From Bradyrhizobium agreste (lineage in GTDB: Bacteria > Pseudomonadota > Alphaproteobacteria > Rhizobiales > Xanthobacteraceae), in the NCBI RefSeq assembly GCF_016031625.1, contig NZ_JACCHP010000027.1, positions 20,113 to 84,112 of the forward strand: a stretch of 64,000 bases of DNA, written 5' to 3'. The notes under the pieces are model-generated. The model was not told the origin of the DNA. It was given only the letters and a program-made list of their open reading frames with translations, and did not search any database. Of this stretch, positions 32,673 through 42,039 are shown piece after piece. Both the position numbers and the translations under genes were made by a program. Position 1 is the first letter of the stretch. Each line of letters begins with the position of its first letter.

Positions 32673-34793
32673 TCATCGCTTCTGCAACACGGTCGAGAGC
32701 GCCGAACCGTCGTTCAAGATCGAGAAGATCTCGCGCGACGATAGATGCTCCGCGGCCTCCGCGAAAGTCTCGCTCGCATCGACCTTGGCACGGCCGACCG
32801 CCAGATTGGCGTCGACGGTGTCGGGTCTGATGGGACGAGGAGGCGGCAGCTGCGCGAGGTGGAAGGCGAGGAGCGCGGGGTCTTGGCGCAGCTCCAGCAA
32901 GGCGGGGCTGTCCCCTGCGTCCACGGACGCGCTGAGTTCGTTCGCTCGGCGCAGGACGGGAGGCGGCTCTCGTTCTTCCGGAGTGACAAACAATCTTCCG
33001 AAGACGGGCATGGCGGTCAGCGCGCCGATGGGAACGGCGAACAGCAGCCCAAGGATGACCGGCGACATCCAGAGCAGAAGGGGCAGCGAAACGGCGTAGG
33101 CGCTTGCGGCCATCGCAACGCCGCACAAGGTCGGAATGCCGTATTTCCAATAGAGCTCGCGCCGCTCCACCGTGCCCTCGTCGCGCCTTTGCGTCTGCCA
33201 CCCGGCATCGCGGCCGGCCAGAATCTCGACCACCGCGATCGTCTGAAAGATCATCATCACCGGCGCCATCAGCGCGGATACGACGATCTCTGCGAGAACG
33301 CCGGCCGAAGCACGCAACGCGCCGCCGAACTGGCGTCTCACCGGGCCTCGCATCCAGACGAGCACGAGGCTGAGCAGCTTCGGCAACAGCAGCAACCCCA
33401 TCGTGGCGACGAACACCCAGATCGCGAGCACGGGATCCTGGGCCGGCCAGGTCGGAAACAACGAGAACCCCTTCGGAAAATACTCCGGGCGCACGAAGCG
33501 GGCCTGCAACGAGATCAGCATCCCCAGCAGGAGGAACAGCAGCCAGAGGGGTGCCGTCAGATATGCCCCTATCCCCACCATGAAATGCAGGCGCGACACC
33601 CAATGGAGACCCCGTGCAGGCACCACGGCGAGATGCTGAAGATTGCCCTGACACCAGCGCCGGTCGCGCGCTGCGAAATCGAGCAGCGAAGGCGGCACCT
33701 CTTCGTAGCTTCCGCCGAGCGTCGGCAGCATGTAGATGCCCCACCCGGCGCGCCGCATCAACGCAGCCTCGACGAAATCGTGGCTGAGGATGTGCCCGCA
33801 GAACGGCTTCCGTCCCCGAAGCTGCGGCAGCGCCGCCTCTTCAGCAAACGCCCTCACCCGGATGATCGCATTGTGACCCCAGTAATTGCCTTCGGAGCCG
33901 TGCCACCAGGCGACGCCGGCGGCGATCATCGGCCCGTACAGGCGGCCCGCGAATTGCTGGACCCGGCTGAACAGGCTGCGCGCGTTGACGACCATGGGCA
34001 GCGTCTGGACGAGGCCGGCGCTCGGATTGCTCTCCATGGCATGGACCAGGCGGACGATGGTCTGCCCGCTCATGAGGCTATCGGCGTCGAGCACGATCAT
34101 GAAGTCGTAGGCGCCGCCGAACCGCGTGATCCACTCGGAGATGTTCCCGGCTTTGCGCGCCGTATTCTCGGCTCGGTGGCGATAGTACAACCGTGGCGTC
34201 CCCACCGCCTGTCGCAGCGCGAGGAGCGCTTTTTCCTCGGCAACCCAGATGTCGGGATCGGTGCTGTCGCTCAGAACGTACCAGTCGAACAGCTTTCCTT
34301 GCGAGGTCGTCTCCAGGGATTCGATGACCGCCCGAAGTCGCGCCGTCAATCGGTGCGGATCTTCGTTGTAGGTGGGAAGCAGCATGGCGGTGCGGCCTGT
34401 GATCGCAGGCAGCTCCGCGTCTGCCGCGAAGGCGTCCGGACGATGGGCGAGCAGCACAAAGAAGCCGGCCAGCGCGGAGGCGAACGAGAAGGCGACCCAG
34501 GCGAGCAGGACCAGAAAGAGCGCCAGCACCATCGCTTCGAGGACGGTGACGCCCCCGACCTCCAGCACGCGATACATCTCATATCCGCCGCCGGCCGTGA
34601 GCGCCGCCGTCGAGAGCAGGATGAGGCCGCGCCGCCAGGCCATCGCGGAGGCAACCGGCGCAGGACTGCGGTCGGGTACCCGGTTCTTGCCGAGGTCGCC
34701 GGGAGCCATTGGAAGAGGGGACTCGCCCGGCAGCAGGCGCTGGGTCGCGATCTCGCCGGCAATCGGCCGCGGTGCCGTGCTCAGGGCGCCCAT
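32673..34793 (-). CDS. opgH: Glucan biosynthesis glucosyltransferase OpgH (MdoH)
   Basis: OpgH is the inner-membrane GT2 glycosyltransferase that makes the beta-1,2 backbone of osmoregulated periplasmic glucans. The 706-residue product has two N-terminal membrane segments. The GT2 domain follows, with AMLLPTYNEDPHRLTARLRA, FMIVLDADSLMSGQTIVRL and the catalytic region EEVPPSLLDFAARDRRWCQG (RRWCQG matches R/QxxRW). Several membrane helices follow at about 390-560. The ATG at 34793 overlaps the opgG stop by 13 bases. It is normal in length relative to OpgH lacking part of the N-terminal extension. Confidence 0.93.
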   Translation of the reverse strand: MGALSTAPRPIAGEIATQRLLPGESPLPMAPGDLGKNRVPDRSPAPVASAMAWRRGLILLSTAALTAGGGYEMYRVLEVGGVTVLEAMVLALFLVLLAWVAFSFASALAGFFVLLAHRPDAFAADAELPAITGRTAMLLPTYNEDPHRLTARLRAVIESLETTSQGKLFDWYVLSDSTDPDIWVAEEKALLALRQAVGTPRLYYRHRAENTARKAGNISEWITRFGGAYDFMIVLDADSLMSGQTIVRLVHAMESNPSAGLVQTLPMVVNARSLFSRVQQFAGRLYGPMIAAGVAWWHGSEGNYWGHNAIIRVRAFAEEAALPQLRGRKPFCGHILSHDFVEAALMRRAGWGIYMLPTLGGSYEEVPPSLLDFAARDRRWCQGNLQHLAVVPARGLHWVSRLHFMVGIGAYLTAPLWLLFLLLGMLISLQARFVRPEYFPKGFSLFPTWPAQDPVLAIWVFVATMGLLLLPKLLSLVLVWMRGPVRRQFGGALRASAGVLAEIVVSALMAPVMMIFQTIAVVEILAGRDAGWQTQRRDEGTVERRELYWKYGIPTLCGVAMAASAYAVSLPLLLWMSPVILGLLFAVPIGALTAMPVFGRLFVTPEEREPPPVLRRANELSASVDAGDSPALLELRQDPALLAFHLAQLPPPRPIRPDTVDANLAVGRAKVDASETFAEAAEHLSSREIFSILNDGSALSTVLQKR

Positions 34794-36286
34794 CGGTACA
34801 CCCAGGTTTCCGACAAGGGCTTGTCGCCTTCGGCCAGGAACGCCCGCAGCTCGATCGGCTCGCCTTTCACCTGGCACTGGAAGCTGAGCCGCCAGCCACC
34901 GGTGTAGGGATTAGGCTGCGTGACGATGTTCTTCACCTCGGACTTCTCCGCCGTCACCACGCCTTTGACACCGGCAGGATCGACGCCCTTGAGATTGTCG
35001 CCGAACAGATCGAGCACGAACAGGCGCGCGTACTCGCCCCTCGCCCCGATCCCGCTTCGCGTGAATCGGGCGAGCGAATGCGGCTTCGGGCTATCCGGCC
35101 CCCAATGCAGCCGATAGGTGTAGTTGTGCTCGCCCTTGGCCTGCAGCGGGTTTTTCGGTCGCCAGAATGCGGCGATGTTGTCGTGGATCTCCTCCTTGGT
35201 CGGGATCTCGAACAGCACGACGCCGCCCTCGCCCCAATCCCCGATCGGCTCCATCCAGAGACTTGGGCGCTTTTCGAAGCCGGATTCGATGTCCTGATAG
35301 GCGAAGAAGTTTCTTTCCCGCTGCATCAGCCCGAACCCGCGCGGATTGAGATCCTGGAAGGTGCTGATCTGGAGATCGCGAGGATTGCTGAGCGGCCGCC
35401 ACAGGCTCTCGCCCTTCCCATTGAAGATGGCAAGGCCATCGGAATCGTGGACTGAGGGGCGGAAATCGTCGATGTCGTTGCGGTCGTTCGGGCCGTAGAA
35501 GAACATGCTGGTCATGGGCGCGAGGCCGGCCCGCGGCATCTCGACGCGTGGGTAGACCGACATTTCGACGTCGAACACCGTCGTCTCCCCGGGGCGCACC
35601 GTGAATCGATAGCTCGCTGCGCAGCTCTTGCTGTCGAGCAGGGCATGAATCACCAACGAGGTCGCACCGGATGCCGGCCGCTCGAGCCAGAACGTCTTGA
35701 AGCGCGGAAATTCCTCGCCCTTGGCTTCGCCCGTATCGATCGACAGCCCCCGCGCGGAAAGCCCGTATGTCTGTCCCTTGGCCACGGCGCGGAAATAGCT
35801 CGCGCCCAGGAAGACGCAGACCTCGTCGTAATAGTCGGGACGGTTCATCGGCGCATGGATGCGGAAGCCTGCGAACCCGACATCGCTGTCCTCGAACGCC
35901 GGGACCTTCTCGCCGAAGGAGAAGTCCGCCTTGCGGTACTTGAGCTCGGATGCCTTGCCGTCCGCGACCTCGAAGACGTTCACCCTGTTCTTGTAGTAGA
36001 AGCCGCGGTGGAAGAACTGCGCCTCGAACGGCAGATTCTTGCCGCGCCAGAGCGCCCGCTCGGGCAGGAAGCGGATCGAACGGTACTGATCGTAGTCGAG
36101 GTCCTTCAATCCGCTCGGCAGCTTCTCGTCCGGCGCCTCGTAGGACTTGCTCGCCAGTATCCGCGCCAGGTCCCGCACGGTGGACGGCCCGAACGCACCA
36201 TCCGACGGGGCGGCCAGACTGCGTCGGGAAGCAAGCAGCAAAGCCGGCAGCATCGCCGACCCTTGAACAAGCTGGCGTCGGTTCAC
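34781..36286 (-). CDS. opgG: Periplasmic glucan biosynthesis protein OpgG (MdoG)
   Basis: OpgG is a periplasmic protein needed for branching/assembly of osmoregulated periplasmic glucans. The 501-residue product starts at a GTG (36286) with GGAG 5 bases upstream. It has a signal with RRQLVQGSAMLPALLLASR. Family landmarks are YDQYRSIRFLPERALWRGK, FEAQFFHRGFYYKNRVNVFE, TSMFFYGPNDRNDIDDFRPS, RPLSNPRDLQISTFQDLNPR and LFEIPTKEEIHDNIAAFWRP. The upstream open frame to 36577 is not conserved-looking. Translational overlap with opgH marks a two-gene operon. Confidence 0.93.
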   Translation of the reverse strand: MNRRQLVQGSAMLPALLLASRRSLAAPSDGAFGPSTVRDLARILASKSYEAPDEKLPSGLKDLDYDQYRSIRFLPERALWRGKNLPFEAQFFHRGFYYKNRVNVFEVADGKASELKYRKADFSFGEKVPAFEDSDVGFAGFRIHAPMNRPDYYDEVCVFLGASYFRAVAKGQTYGLSARGLSIDTGEAKGEEFPRFKTFWLERPASGATSLVIHALLDSKSCAASYRFTVRPGETTVFDVEMSVYPRVEMPRAGLAPMTSMFFYGPNDRNDIDDFRPSVHDSDGLAIFNGKGESLWRPLSNPRDLQISTFQDLNPRGFGLMQRERNFFAYQDIESGFEKRPSLWMEPIGDWGEGGVVLFEIPTKEEIHDNIAAFWRPKNPLQAKGEHNYTYRLHWGPDSPKPHSLARFTRSGIGARGEYARLFVLDLFGDNLKGVDPAGVKGVVTAEKSEVKNIVTQPNPYTGGWRLSFQCQVKGEPIELRAFLAEGDKPLSETWVYRWAP

Positions 36287-36581
36287 GTGCTCTCCTACTC
36301 CGTTGCGATTGTCGCGGCCAAGCAACGACCGACGGGCGCACGAGTTCCCACCCGCTTGGCCGCGGGAGGAGCGGCCCATTAGAGGTGAGGCTAAATGACC
36401 CAAAACGGATGAAATTCGCCGGCCGTGCGTTTCTCTGTGCGACGGCCCGGGCGGCGCTGCCCGCGCTGGTTGCCCGATGCCGCTGGTGCAGGCGCGACCG
36501 ATCGGCTTCAATGACCCGCGGACAGGGCGCTCGCACCGATGGATCAGGGGGCAAGATGCCTCTGACACGCGCCACACTCAT
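36287..36581. other. Upstream region of opgGH, no gene seen
   Basis: This stretch lies between the opgG start and the long repeat copy B. It should contain the opgGH promoter. No coding frame, palindrome or RNA gene is supported. Confidence 0.45.
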
Positions 36582-36845
36582 TGCAGGCACGCCCTCGCAA
36601 TCTCGCGGCTGGTATTGCCCGAGCTTTGCTTGGTCACTCCACCCTCTTGATCAAGAGGGCGCAGGGAAGGCCGGCTGCCGACAGCACCCGCGGTCTGCTG
36701 CGCAAAATGCACACGCAGAAAACCGCACAGCAGCATACAGGTGGTGCCGATCACTCGGCCTTCCCTGCGCGATGCCGCGCTCTCCCGGGAGCCGAGTTCC
36801 TTCTGGCCTCATGGGCGGAGATATACGACATTTCCGAAATTCGGC
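36582..36845. repeat. Long dispersed repeat, copy B (about 264 bp, internally deleted)
   Basis: This is closely similar to copy A at 15793-16406, sharing AGAGGGCGCAGGGAAGGCCG, CCCGCGGTCTGCTGCGCAAA, CACAGCAGCATACAGGTGGT, CGGCCTTCCCTGCGCGATG and CTCTCCCGGGAGCCGA in the same order. It jumps from TTCTGGCCTC to a short GATATACGACATTTCCGAAA end, so some 330 bases present in copy A are missing. It separates the convergent-tail side of the TPR-caspase gene from opgG. Confidence 0.75.
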
Positions 36846-36890
36846 TCAATACCGTGAATTTTGCCCGCGCGACAGCCAAAGCCTTGCGTC

Positions 36891-38603
36891 TCATTTCCCG
36901 GCAACGAAGTAAAAATCCTGCCGGCCCGAGACCGATCCGTAGCTGAACGGCTTTTGTGCACGATTGGTCGCCTCCATGACATCGTCACGCACGACGTCGA
37001 ACAGCCGGCGCACCTCGAGACCGGGCTTGCGCATATTGTTGACGAACGCCGTGGCGAACGGGCTGTTCCTGCCCTCTCCGTCGAGCGCCATCTCTCCGTC
37101 CTTGGCGGCATACACCACCAGCGTGCCCGCCTCGGGCTCGATCGCCGCAAGGCCTCGCGACACCGAACGCGACGCCAGCGTCATGGTGCGCTTCATCTGG
37201 TTCGCGAAGGGATTATCGCGGCAGGCATCGAGGACGATGAGGCGCAGCCGCTTGGCGCGTTCCGCCGCGTTCAACACCTGGTCCAGCGCCACGGCTTCGA
37301 AACTGACGTCGCGGTCGGAGGCGATCTTCGCGTCGATCGGGATCAGATAGTTGACGCCGCCAACCTCCATGCCGTGACCGGCGTAATATACCATCGCCCA
37401 GTCGGCGATTTCCGCCTGCCTTGCAAAGTCGCGCAGCGCCGCGGTCAACTCATCCTTGCGCAGATCGGTCAGCAGCGTGACGGAATCGAATCCGGTGAGC
37501 TTGAGCGTTTCGGCGACGAGCGCCGCATCGCGCGCCGGATTGGCGAGCGCTGCGACATTCTCATAAGAGGAGTTTCCGACCACGAGCGCGATGCGCCTGT
37601 CATTTCTACTTGACGGTCCCGGCAGCGCGATGACCGACGTGGTGGTGGCCGGAACGGTCTTGATTGACGTATCGTCCAGCGCGGCGAGGCGTTCGCGCGC
37701 CTTGTCCATCGACCATTTCGCGCTGTCGTACTTCTGCGGGGCAGCCAGAGCTGCGTTGAAGTCGGCGCGGGCCTTTGCGATCTCGCCCAGCTTCTCGAAC
37801 AACATTCCGCGGTTTACCAGCGCGCTCTGATGTTGCGGATCATTGCGCAGCGACTCATTGAAATCGGCGAGAGCTTGATCGTACCTGCCCTGAAGGAGAT
37901 AGATGTCGCCGCGATTGTTGTAGGCCAGCGTCGTCCTCGGCAAAAGCCGGATCGCCTCGCTGAAATCGGCCACGGCACGCTCGGACTGGCCGGTGTGCTG
38001 ATGGGACAGTCCGCGATTGTTGAACGCATAACCGTAGGTCGGGTCAATGCGAATTACCTCGGAGTATTCGGCGATCGCCCGGGTGTGGTCGCCCTTGCCG
38101 GCATAGAGCCGCCCTCGATTGAAGTAGGCGAACTTGAACCTCGGATTGATGCGGATCGCTGCGTTGTAATCCGAAAGCGCGCGCTCGGAATCACCTGCAG
38201 CGGCATAGGCCATGCCGCGATCGTTCAACGCGTTCAGATTGCTTGCATCGAGCCGGATCGACTCGGTCAGGTCGGCGATCGCCCGATCCACCTCGTTGCG
38301 GCGAAGCAGGGCGGCGCCGCGATGCTGCCAGGCAAGCGCGTATTTCGGATCGATGCGGATGGCCTCGCTGAAATCGGAGATTGCGCGATCGTAGTCGCCC
38401 TTGTCGCCATATTCGGCACCGCGATTGTCAAACGCCAAGGCGTCGCGCCCGCCGCTCTTTGCGATCAGCCGCGAGCACGCGGCGATCCGGCCTTCATGGC
38501 CACGCTGCGCGCAGATTGTCCGGTCGTCTGCGGCCGCAAGATCAGCGGCTGCCAGAAAAGTGAAAAAAAAGAAACTGAAAACCAGTGCAATCCGATTCCG
38601 CAT
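36891..38603 (-). CDS. Secreted TPR-caspase-like (peptidase C14, orthocaspase-type) protein
   Basis: The 570-residue product has a signal peptide (ALVFSFFFFTFLAAADLAAA). About seven tetratricopeptide repeats follow at residues 50-290 (for example YDRAISDFSEAIRIDPKYAL). The C-terminal caspase-like domain has RIALVVGNSSYENVAALANP, catalytic His410 in VYYAGHGMEVGG and Cys461 in LIVLDACRDNPF. Both catalytic residues are present. Such proteins occur in rhizobia, usually without a known substrate; TPRs probably recruit partners in the periplasm. The ATG at 38603 was chosen since the upstream frame lacks a signal peptide. Confidence 0.9.
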   Translation of the reverse strand: MRNRIALVFSFFFFTFLAAADLAAADDRTICAQRGHEGRIAACSRLIAKSGGRDALAFDNRGAEYGDKGDYDRAISDFSEAIRIDPKYALAWQHRGAALLRRNEVDRAIADLTESIRLDASNLNALNDRGMAYAAAGDSERALSDYNAAIRINPRFKFAYFNRGRLYAGKGDHTRAIAEYSEVIRIDPTYGYAFNNRGLSHQHTGQSERAVADFSEAIRLLPRTTLAYNNRGDIYLLQGRYDQALADFNESLRNDPQHQSALVNRGMLFEKLGEIAKARADFNAALAAPQKYDSAKWSMDKARERLAALDDTSIKTVPATTTSVIALPGPSSRNDRRIALVVGNSSYENVAALANPARDAALVAETLKLTGFDSVTLLTDLRKDELTAALRDFARQAEIADWAMVYYAGHGMEVGGVNYLIPIDAKIASDRDVSFEAVALDQVLNAAERAKRLRLIVLDACRDNPFANQMKRTMTLASRSVSRGLAAIEPEAGTLVVYAAKDGEMALDGEGRNSPFATAFVNNMRKPGLEVRRLFDVVRDDVMEATNRAQKPFSYGSVSGRQDFYFVAGK

Positions 38604-38678
38604 GGTCGCCACCCTGCTTCCGAACCGGCAGTATAGACAGGGGAAGGCGGCCACGCCTGTGATGGTGATCACAGTAGC

Positions 38679-38748
38679 GACGCGAAACCCATCGATACCG
38701 GCCGACGTGACGCGTGATGGGTTTCGCAAGAGCTCTACCCATCCTACG
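38679..38748. repeat. Partial copy of the CCCATCCTAC palindrome family
   Basis: GATGGGTTTCGCAAGAGCTC, then TACCCATCCTACGG, matches the right arm of the repeat at 29155-29242. The left arm is shortened to CGCGAAACCCATCGATA. It sits in the 393-bp gap between the divergent TPR-caspase and methyltransferase-esterase genes. Confidence 0.7.
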
Positions 38749-38808
38749 GGCCCATCAGCCAGCGCAAGCTCGTTCGATTTCAGTTACGTAGGGCCGCGAA
38801 CCGCAATA

Positions 38809-38880
38809 TCGGGCCAAAGAGGCCAAATTCGCGGGGCGCGCCTGTTCGGCGCCACCATAACACCGACCTTCACTCGGGCG
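38809..38880. repeat. Short dispersed repeat ATCGGGCCAAAG...GTTCGGCGCCACCAT
   Basis: ATCGGGCCAAAGAGGCC, AATTCGCGG and TGTTCGGCGCCACCAT recur in the same order at 42749-42830, near the left boundary of the putative island. No coding function is evident. The two copies differ by an insertion of about 9 bases and several substitutions. Confidence 0.55.
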
Positions 38881-38996
38881 GAACTTCCTTCCTGATCGGC
38901 ATCGCCGCGTACGAGCCATTGCCCCGGATCAGTTTCAACATTCGGAGGAACTTGTCCGTTCCAGCCGCTTTCACGCTTTTGAGGAGGGACGCTGTG

Positions 38997-40988
38997 ATGA
39001 CGGAATATGCTGATCTCCGCGACCGCATGGTCGACATTCAACTCGCCGGCCGCGGCATTCGCGACCCCAGGGTGCTGGAGGCCATGCGTCGGGTGCCGCG
39101 AGAACGGTTTGTGGAAGCAGGCTTCGAAGAATTCGCATATGAGGACAGCGCGCTGCCGATCGCGAACGATCAAACCATCTCGCAACCTTATATCGTCGCG
39201 GCGATGGTCGAGGCGGCCGAGCTCAAATCAACCGACAAGGTGCTCGAGGTTGGCACTGGCTCAGGCTATGCCGCGGCGATTGCATCCCGGCTCGCCGGCA
39301 CCGTCCATACCATCGAACGACATGCCTCGCTCGCACGGGTCGCCGCAGAACGGCTGGATCTACTCGGATATACCAATTGCATGGTTCATACGGGTGACGG
39401 TACGCGCGGTCTGGCCAATGAGGCACCATTCGACGCGATTCTGGTTGCCGCCGGCGGCCCCTCGATTCCGGAGGCGCTCAAGCGCCAATTGGCGATCGGC
39501 GGTCGTCTCGTCATTCCGGTCGGCAATTTCGCGGACGAACAGTCGCTGCTCCGGATCTCCCGCCGAACGGCGACGGACTACGATGAAGAGACCTTGGGCG
39601 CTGTTCGCTTCGTGCCGCTGATCGGCGAGCAGGGATGGGCCGAGAATGGCACGCGTTCGGCGAGCAACCTGACTCCGGGCCACGCGCGGTCACAGTCGGT
39701 GACGGACATGATCCAGGCCACGATCGAACCTTTGCCGGCCTTCGACGACCCCGCGTTCGGAGCGCTCTTGGACCGGTTCGAACATTCGCGCCTGGTCCTG
39801 CTGGGCGAGGCCAGTCACGGTACATCCGAGTTCTACCAGGTGCGCGCAGCGATCACGCGCCGGCTGATTGAAGATCACGGCTTTACGATCGTCGCTGTGG
39901 AAGCGGATTGGCCCGACGCCGCTGCAATCGACCGCTACGTTCGCGATCGCGTGCGCACCGGCCCCGACGAGCCGCCGTTCGAACGCTTCCCGACCTGGAT
40001 GTGGCGAAACACCGACGTTGTCGCTTTCGTGGACTGGATGCGCGGCTATAACGAGCAAAGGCCGCCAGGCAACCGGGCCGGATTCTTCGGGCTCGACATC
40101 TATAACATGCGCAGTTCGATCGCGGCCGTTCTGGCCTATCTCGATAGCGTCGATCCCGAAGCGGCGGCGGTCGCCCGCGAGCGCTATGGATGTTTGACAC
40201 CATGGCAACGCGAGCCGTCGACCTATGGGCGCGCCGTGCTGACGAAGGGCTATCGCAGATGCGAAGCTGAGGTGATTCGACAGTGTCAGGACATCCTGAA
40301 CAAACAGCTTGCTTATGGCGCAAGCGACCCGGACAGCTTCCTTGATGCGGCGCAGAACGCCCGGTTGATCGCGGCCGCCGAGCGCTACTACCGGATCATG
40401 TATTACGGCGGCGCGGAATCCTGGAACCTGCGGGATACCCACATGTTCGAAACCTTGGGCCATATTCTCCAGGCCCATGGTGCCCAGTCGAAAGCCGTGG
40501 TTTGGGCCCACAATTCCCATATTGGCGATGCGCGCTTCACAGAGATGGGGACGGTCCGCAACGAACTCAACATCGGCCAGCTTTGCCGACAGAAATTCGG
40601 CGACGCGGCATCGCTCATCGGATTTGGCACCCACACCGGCACGGTAGCCGCTGCCTCGGATTGGGACGGCGAGATGGAAGTGATGCGTGTCCGCCCCTCC
40701 CGCGCGGATAGTTATGAGCGGCTGTTTCATGAGGCGAGCGCGAAGCGCGGGATGATTGAATTCCGCCGCCATGAAGCCCTCCGGCGTCGCCTGATCGAGC
40801 CTCGCCTCGAACGATTCATTGGGGTGATCTACAGACCCGACACCGAGCTGCAAAGCCACTACGCCGAGGCCTCGCTGCCTCAGCAGTTCGACGGTTTCGT
40901 CTGGCTGGATGAGACCCATGCAGTCACGCCCTTCGGACCGGAGCATCGTCGCCCTGGTGCTCCCGACACCTATCCGTTCGGGCTTTGA
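38997..40988 (+). CDS. Fusion: protein-L-isoaspartate O-methyltransferase plus erythromycin esterase domain
   Basis: The 663-residue product has two complete domains. Residues 1-215 are a PCMT-type methyltransferase: IRDPRVLEAMRRVPRERFVE, NDQTISQPYIVAAMVEAAEL and the SAM motif VLEVGTGSGYAAAIA. Residues 245-640 form an erythromycin esterase-like domain with LLGEASHGTSEFYQVRAAIT (Glu271, His274), WMRGYNEQRP, FFGLDIYNM and VVWAHNSHIGDAR. The ATG at 38997 follows GAGGAGGG. The esterase half is related to EreA but the family is mostly of unknown substrate; whether it hydrolyses macrolides is not shown. A repair-related role is also possible. Confidence 0.88.
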   Translation: MTEYADLRDRMVDIQLAGRGIRDPRVLEAMRRVPRERFVEAGFEEFAYEDSALPIANDQTISQPYIVAAMVEAAELKSTDKVLEVGTGSGYAAAIASRLAGTVHTIERHASLARVAAERLDLLGYTNCMVHTGDGTRGLANEAPFDAILVAAGGPSIPEALKRQLAIGGRLVIPVGNFADEQSLLRISRRTATDYDEETLGAVRFVPLIGEQGWAENGTRSASNLTPGHARSQSVTDMIQATIEPLPAFDDPAFGALLDRFEHSRLVLLGEASHGTSEFYQVRAAITRRLIEDHGFTIVAVEADWPDAAAIDRYVRDRVRTGPDEPPFERFPTWMWRNTDVVAFVDWMRGYNEQRPPGNRAGFFGLDIYNMRSSIAAVLAYLDSVDPEAAAVARERYGCLTPWQREPSTYGRAVLTKGYRRCEAEVIRQCQDILNKQLAYGASDPDSFLDAAQNARLIAAAERYYRIMYYGGAESWNLRDTHMFETLGHILQAHGAQSKAVVWAHNSHIGDARFTEMGTVRNELNIGQLCRQKFGDAASLIGFGTHTGTVAAASDWDGEMEVMRVRPSRADSYERLFHEASAKRGMIEFRRHEALRRRLIEPRLERFIGVIYRPDTELQSHYAEASLPQQFDGFVWLDETHAVTPFGPEHRRPGAPDTYPFGL

Positions 40989-41166
40989 CACGCAGGGCCG
41001 CGCCGGCACCAACGACGTTGCGCAACCCTCTGCTGATCATGTCAATCAGGCCAGCGAGCGGGCAGCCATCCGCCACCGCCTACGCATGACCGTGTAAGAT
41101 CGCGCTGACCGCCGCGATCGCCTGCTTCTCATCAGTCGATCCGGCCGACGCGGCTCAGGCGAGAGC

Positions 41167-41595
41167 TTAGCTCTGGTTGTGCTGCTGGCTCGGCCGAACG
41201 ATTCCATGCAGCGCCTTGGCAGTCCCAGCCGACTGGCGTGCCAGATCACTGAGCGATACGATCCCGACCAGGCGCTTGTTCCGGTCCAAGACGGGCAACC
41301 GCCGCACCTGTATCTCACTCATGTTCGCGCAGACGTGAGATATGTCCTCGTCTTCAAAACAGTATTTCACCTCGTGGCTCATCGCGTCACGAACCTTGCT
41401 GTCCGGCCCTTTGCCGTCCGCGATGCAGCGCACCGCGATATCCCGATCGGTGATCATGCCCACGAGCCGATCGCCGTCACCGACGGGCAACACACCACAA
41501 TCGCATTGCTTCATCAGCTTTGCTGCGTCCTGGATCGTGTCGGTGGGATTCACAACTTTGGCATCGCGCGTCATCACTTCACTGATCTTCTTCAT
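41167..41595 (-). CDS. Two-CBS-domain protein
   Basis: The 142-residue product has two CBS domains: VMTRDAKVVNPTDTIQDAAK with VGMITDRDIAVRCIADGK, and AMSHEVKYCFEDEDISHVCA with VGIVSLSDLARQSA. Each ends in the typical G(M/I)(I/V)(T/S)xxDhA ligand motif. CBS pairs bind adenosyl ligands and sense energy state, but the partner here is unknown. The ATG at 41595 has AGGAG 6 bases upstream, better than the ATG at 41601. It is convergent with the PCMT-esterase gene. Confidence 0.88.
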   Translation of the reverse strand: MKKISEVMTRDAKVVNPTDTIQDAAKLMKQCDCGVLPVGDGDRLVGMITDRDIAVRCIADGKGPDSKVRDAMSHEVKYCFEDEDISHVCANMSEIQVRRLPVLDRNKRLVGIVSLSDLARQSAGTAKALHGIVRPSQQHNQS

Positions 41596-41700
41596 GGTCA
41601 TCTCCTGGTCGCGCTCCAAGCCTCGCTAAACGCGCGGGCTCGTTCGATTATCAGCTGCGGCCAGTTTCCCGGTTTCGTGACACTCCGCAGAGCGCCAGCT

Positions 41701-41841
41701 CTACCTGATAGGCGGGGAACATCGCTCCGCGCATCCGGGTGCCGCGTCCCTAGTCTCCCAAACGATGCGGGGCACATCCTGTTCCTGTGCAGATTTGCTG
41801 AGCTGACCGACACCATAATCGGCGACGTCAAGCAGACGCAT
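41701..41841 (-). CDS. Possible 46-aa hypothetical protein
   Basis: A start at 41841 preceded by GGAGG and 7 bases gives MRLLDVADYGVGQLSKSAQE, then QDVPRIVWETRDAAPG, 46 residues. Upstream in-frame ATGs at 41892 and 41985 exist. The ribosome site is the main support. No family recognised, no neighbour in operon; could be a chance frame. Confidence 0.35.
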   Translation of the reverse strand: MRLLDVADYGVGQLSKSAQEQDVPRIVWETRDAAPGCAERCSPPIR

Positions 41842-42039
41842 CTGAAATCCTCCGGCGAGCCGAAGCGGAACGTGAAAGATTTGCTCAGTCATTTTCGCGC
41901 ACCGCGAATGTCGCGAGATTGCGTTCGTTCCTATCATTGGGGAACCGAATGTCCTCGCGTGTCCGCGCATTCGAGTAGGAACCACCTCTGTGTCTAACTC
42001 GTTTTGATGTGCCGATCATTGCGTTGCAGAGATCTGAAC

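Noticed and set aside
32745..34907. 720-codon open frame on the plus strand
   Set aside because: It is antisense to opgH, which has full family motifs; the plus product has long Arg/His/Gln-rich runs.
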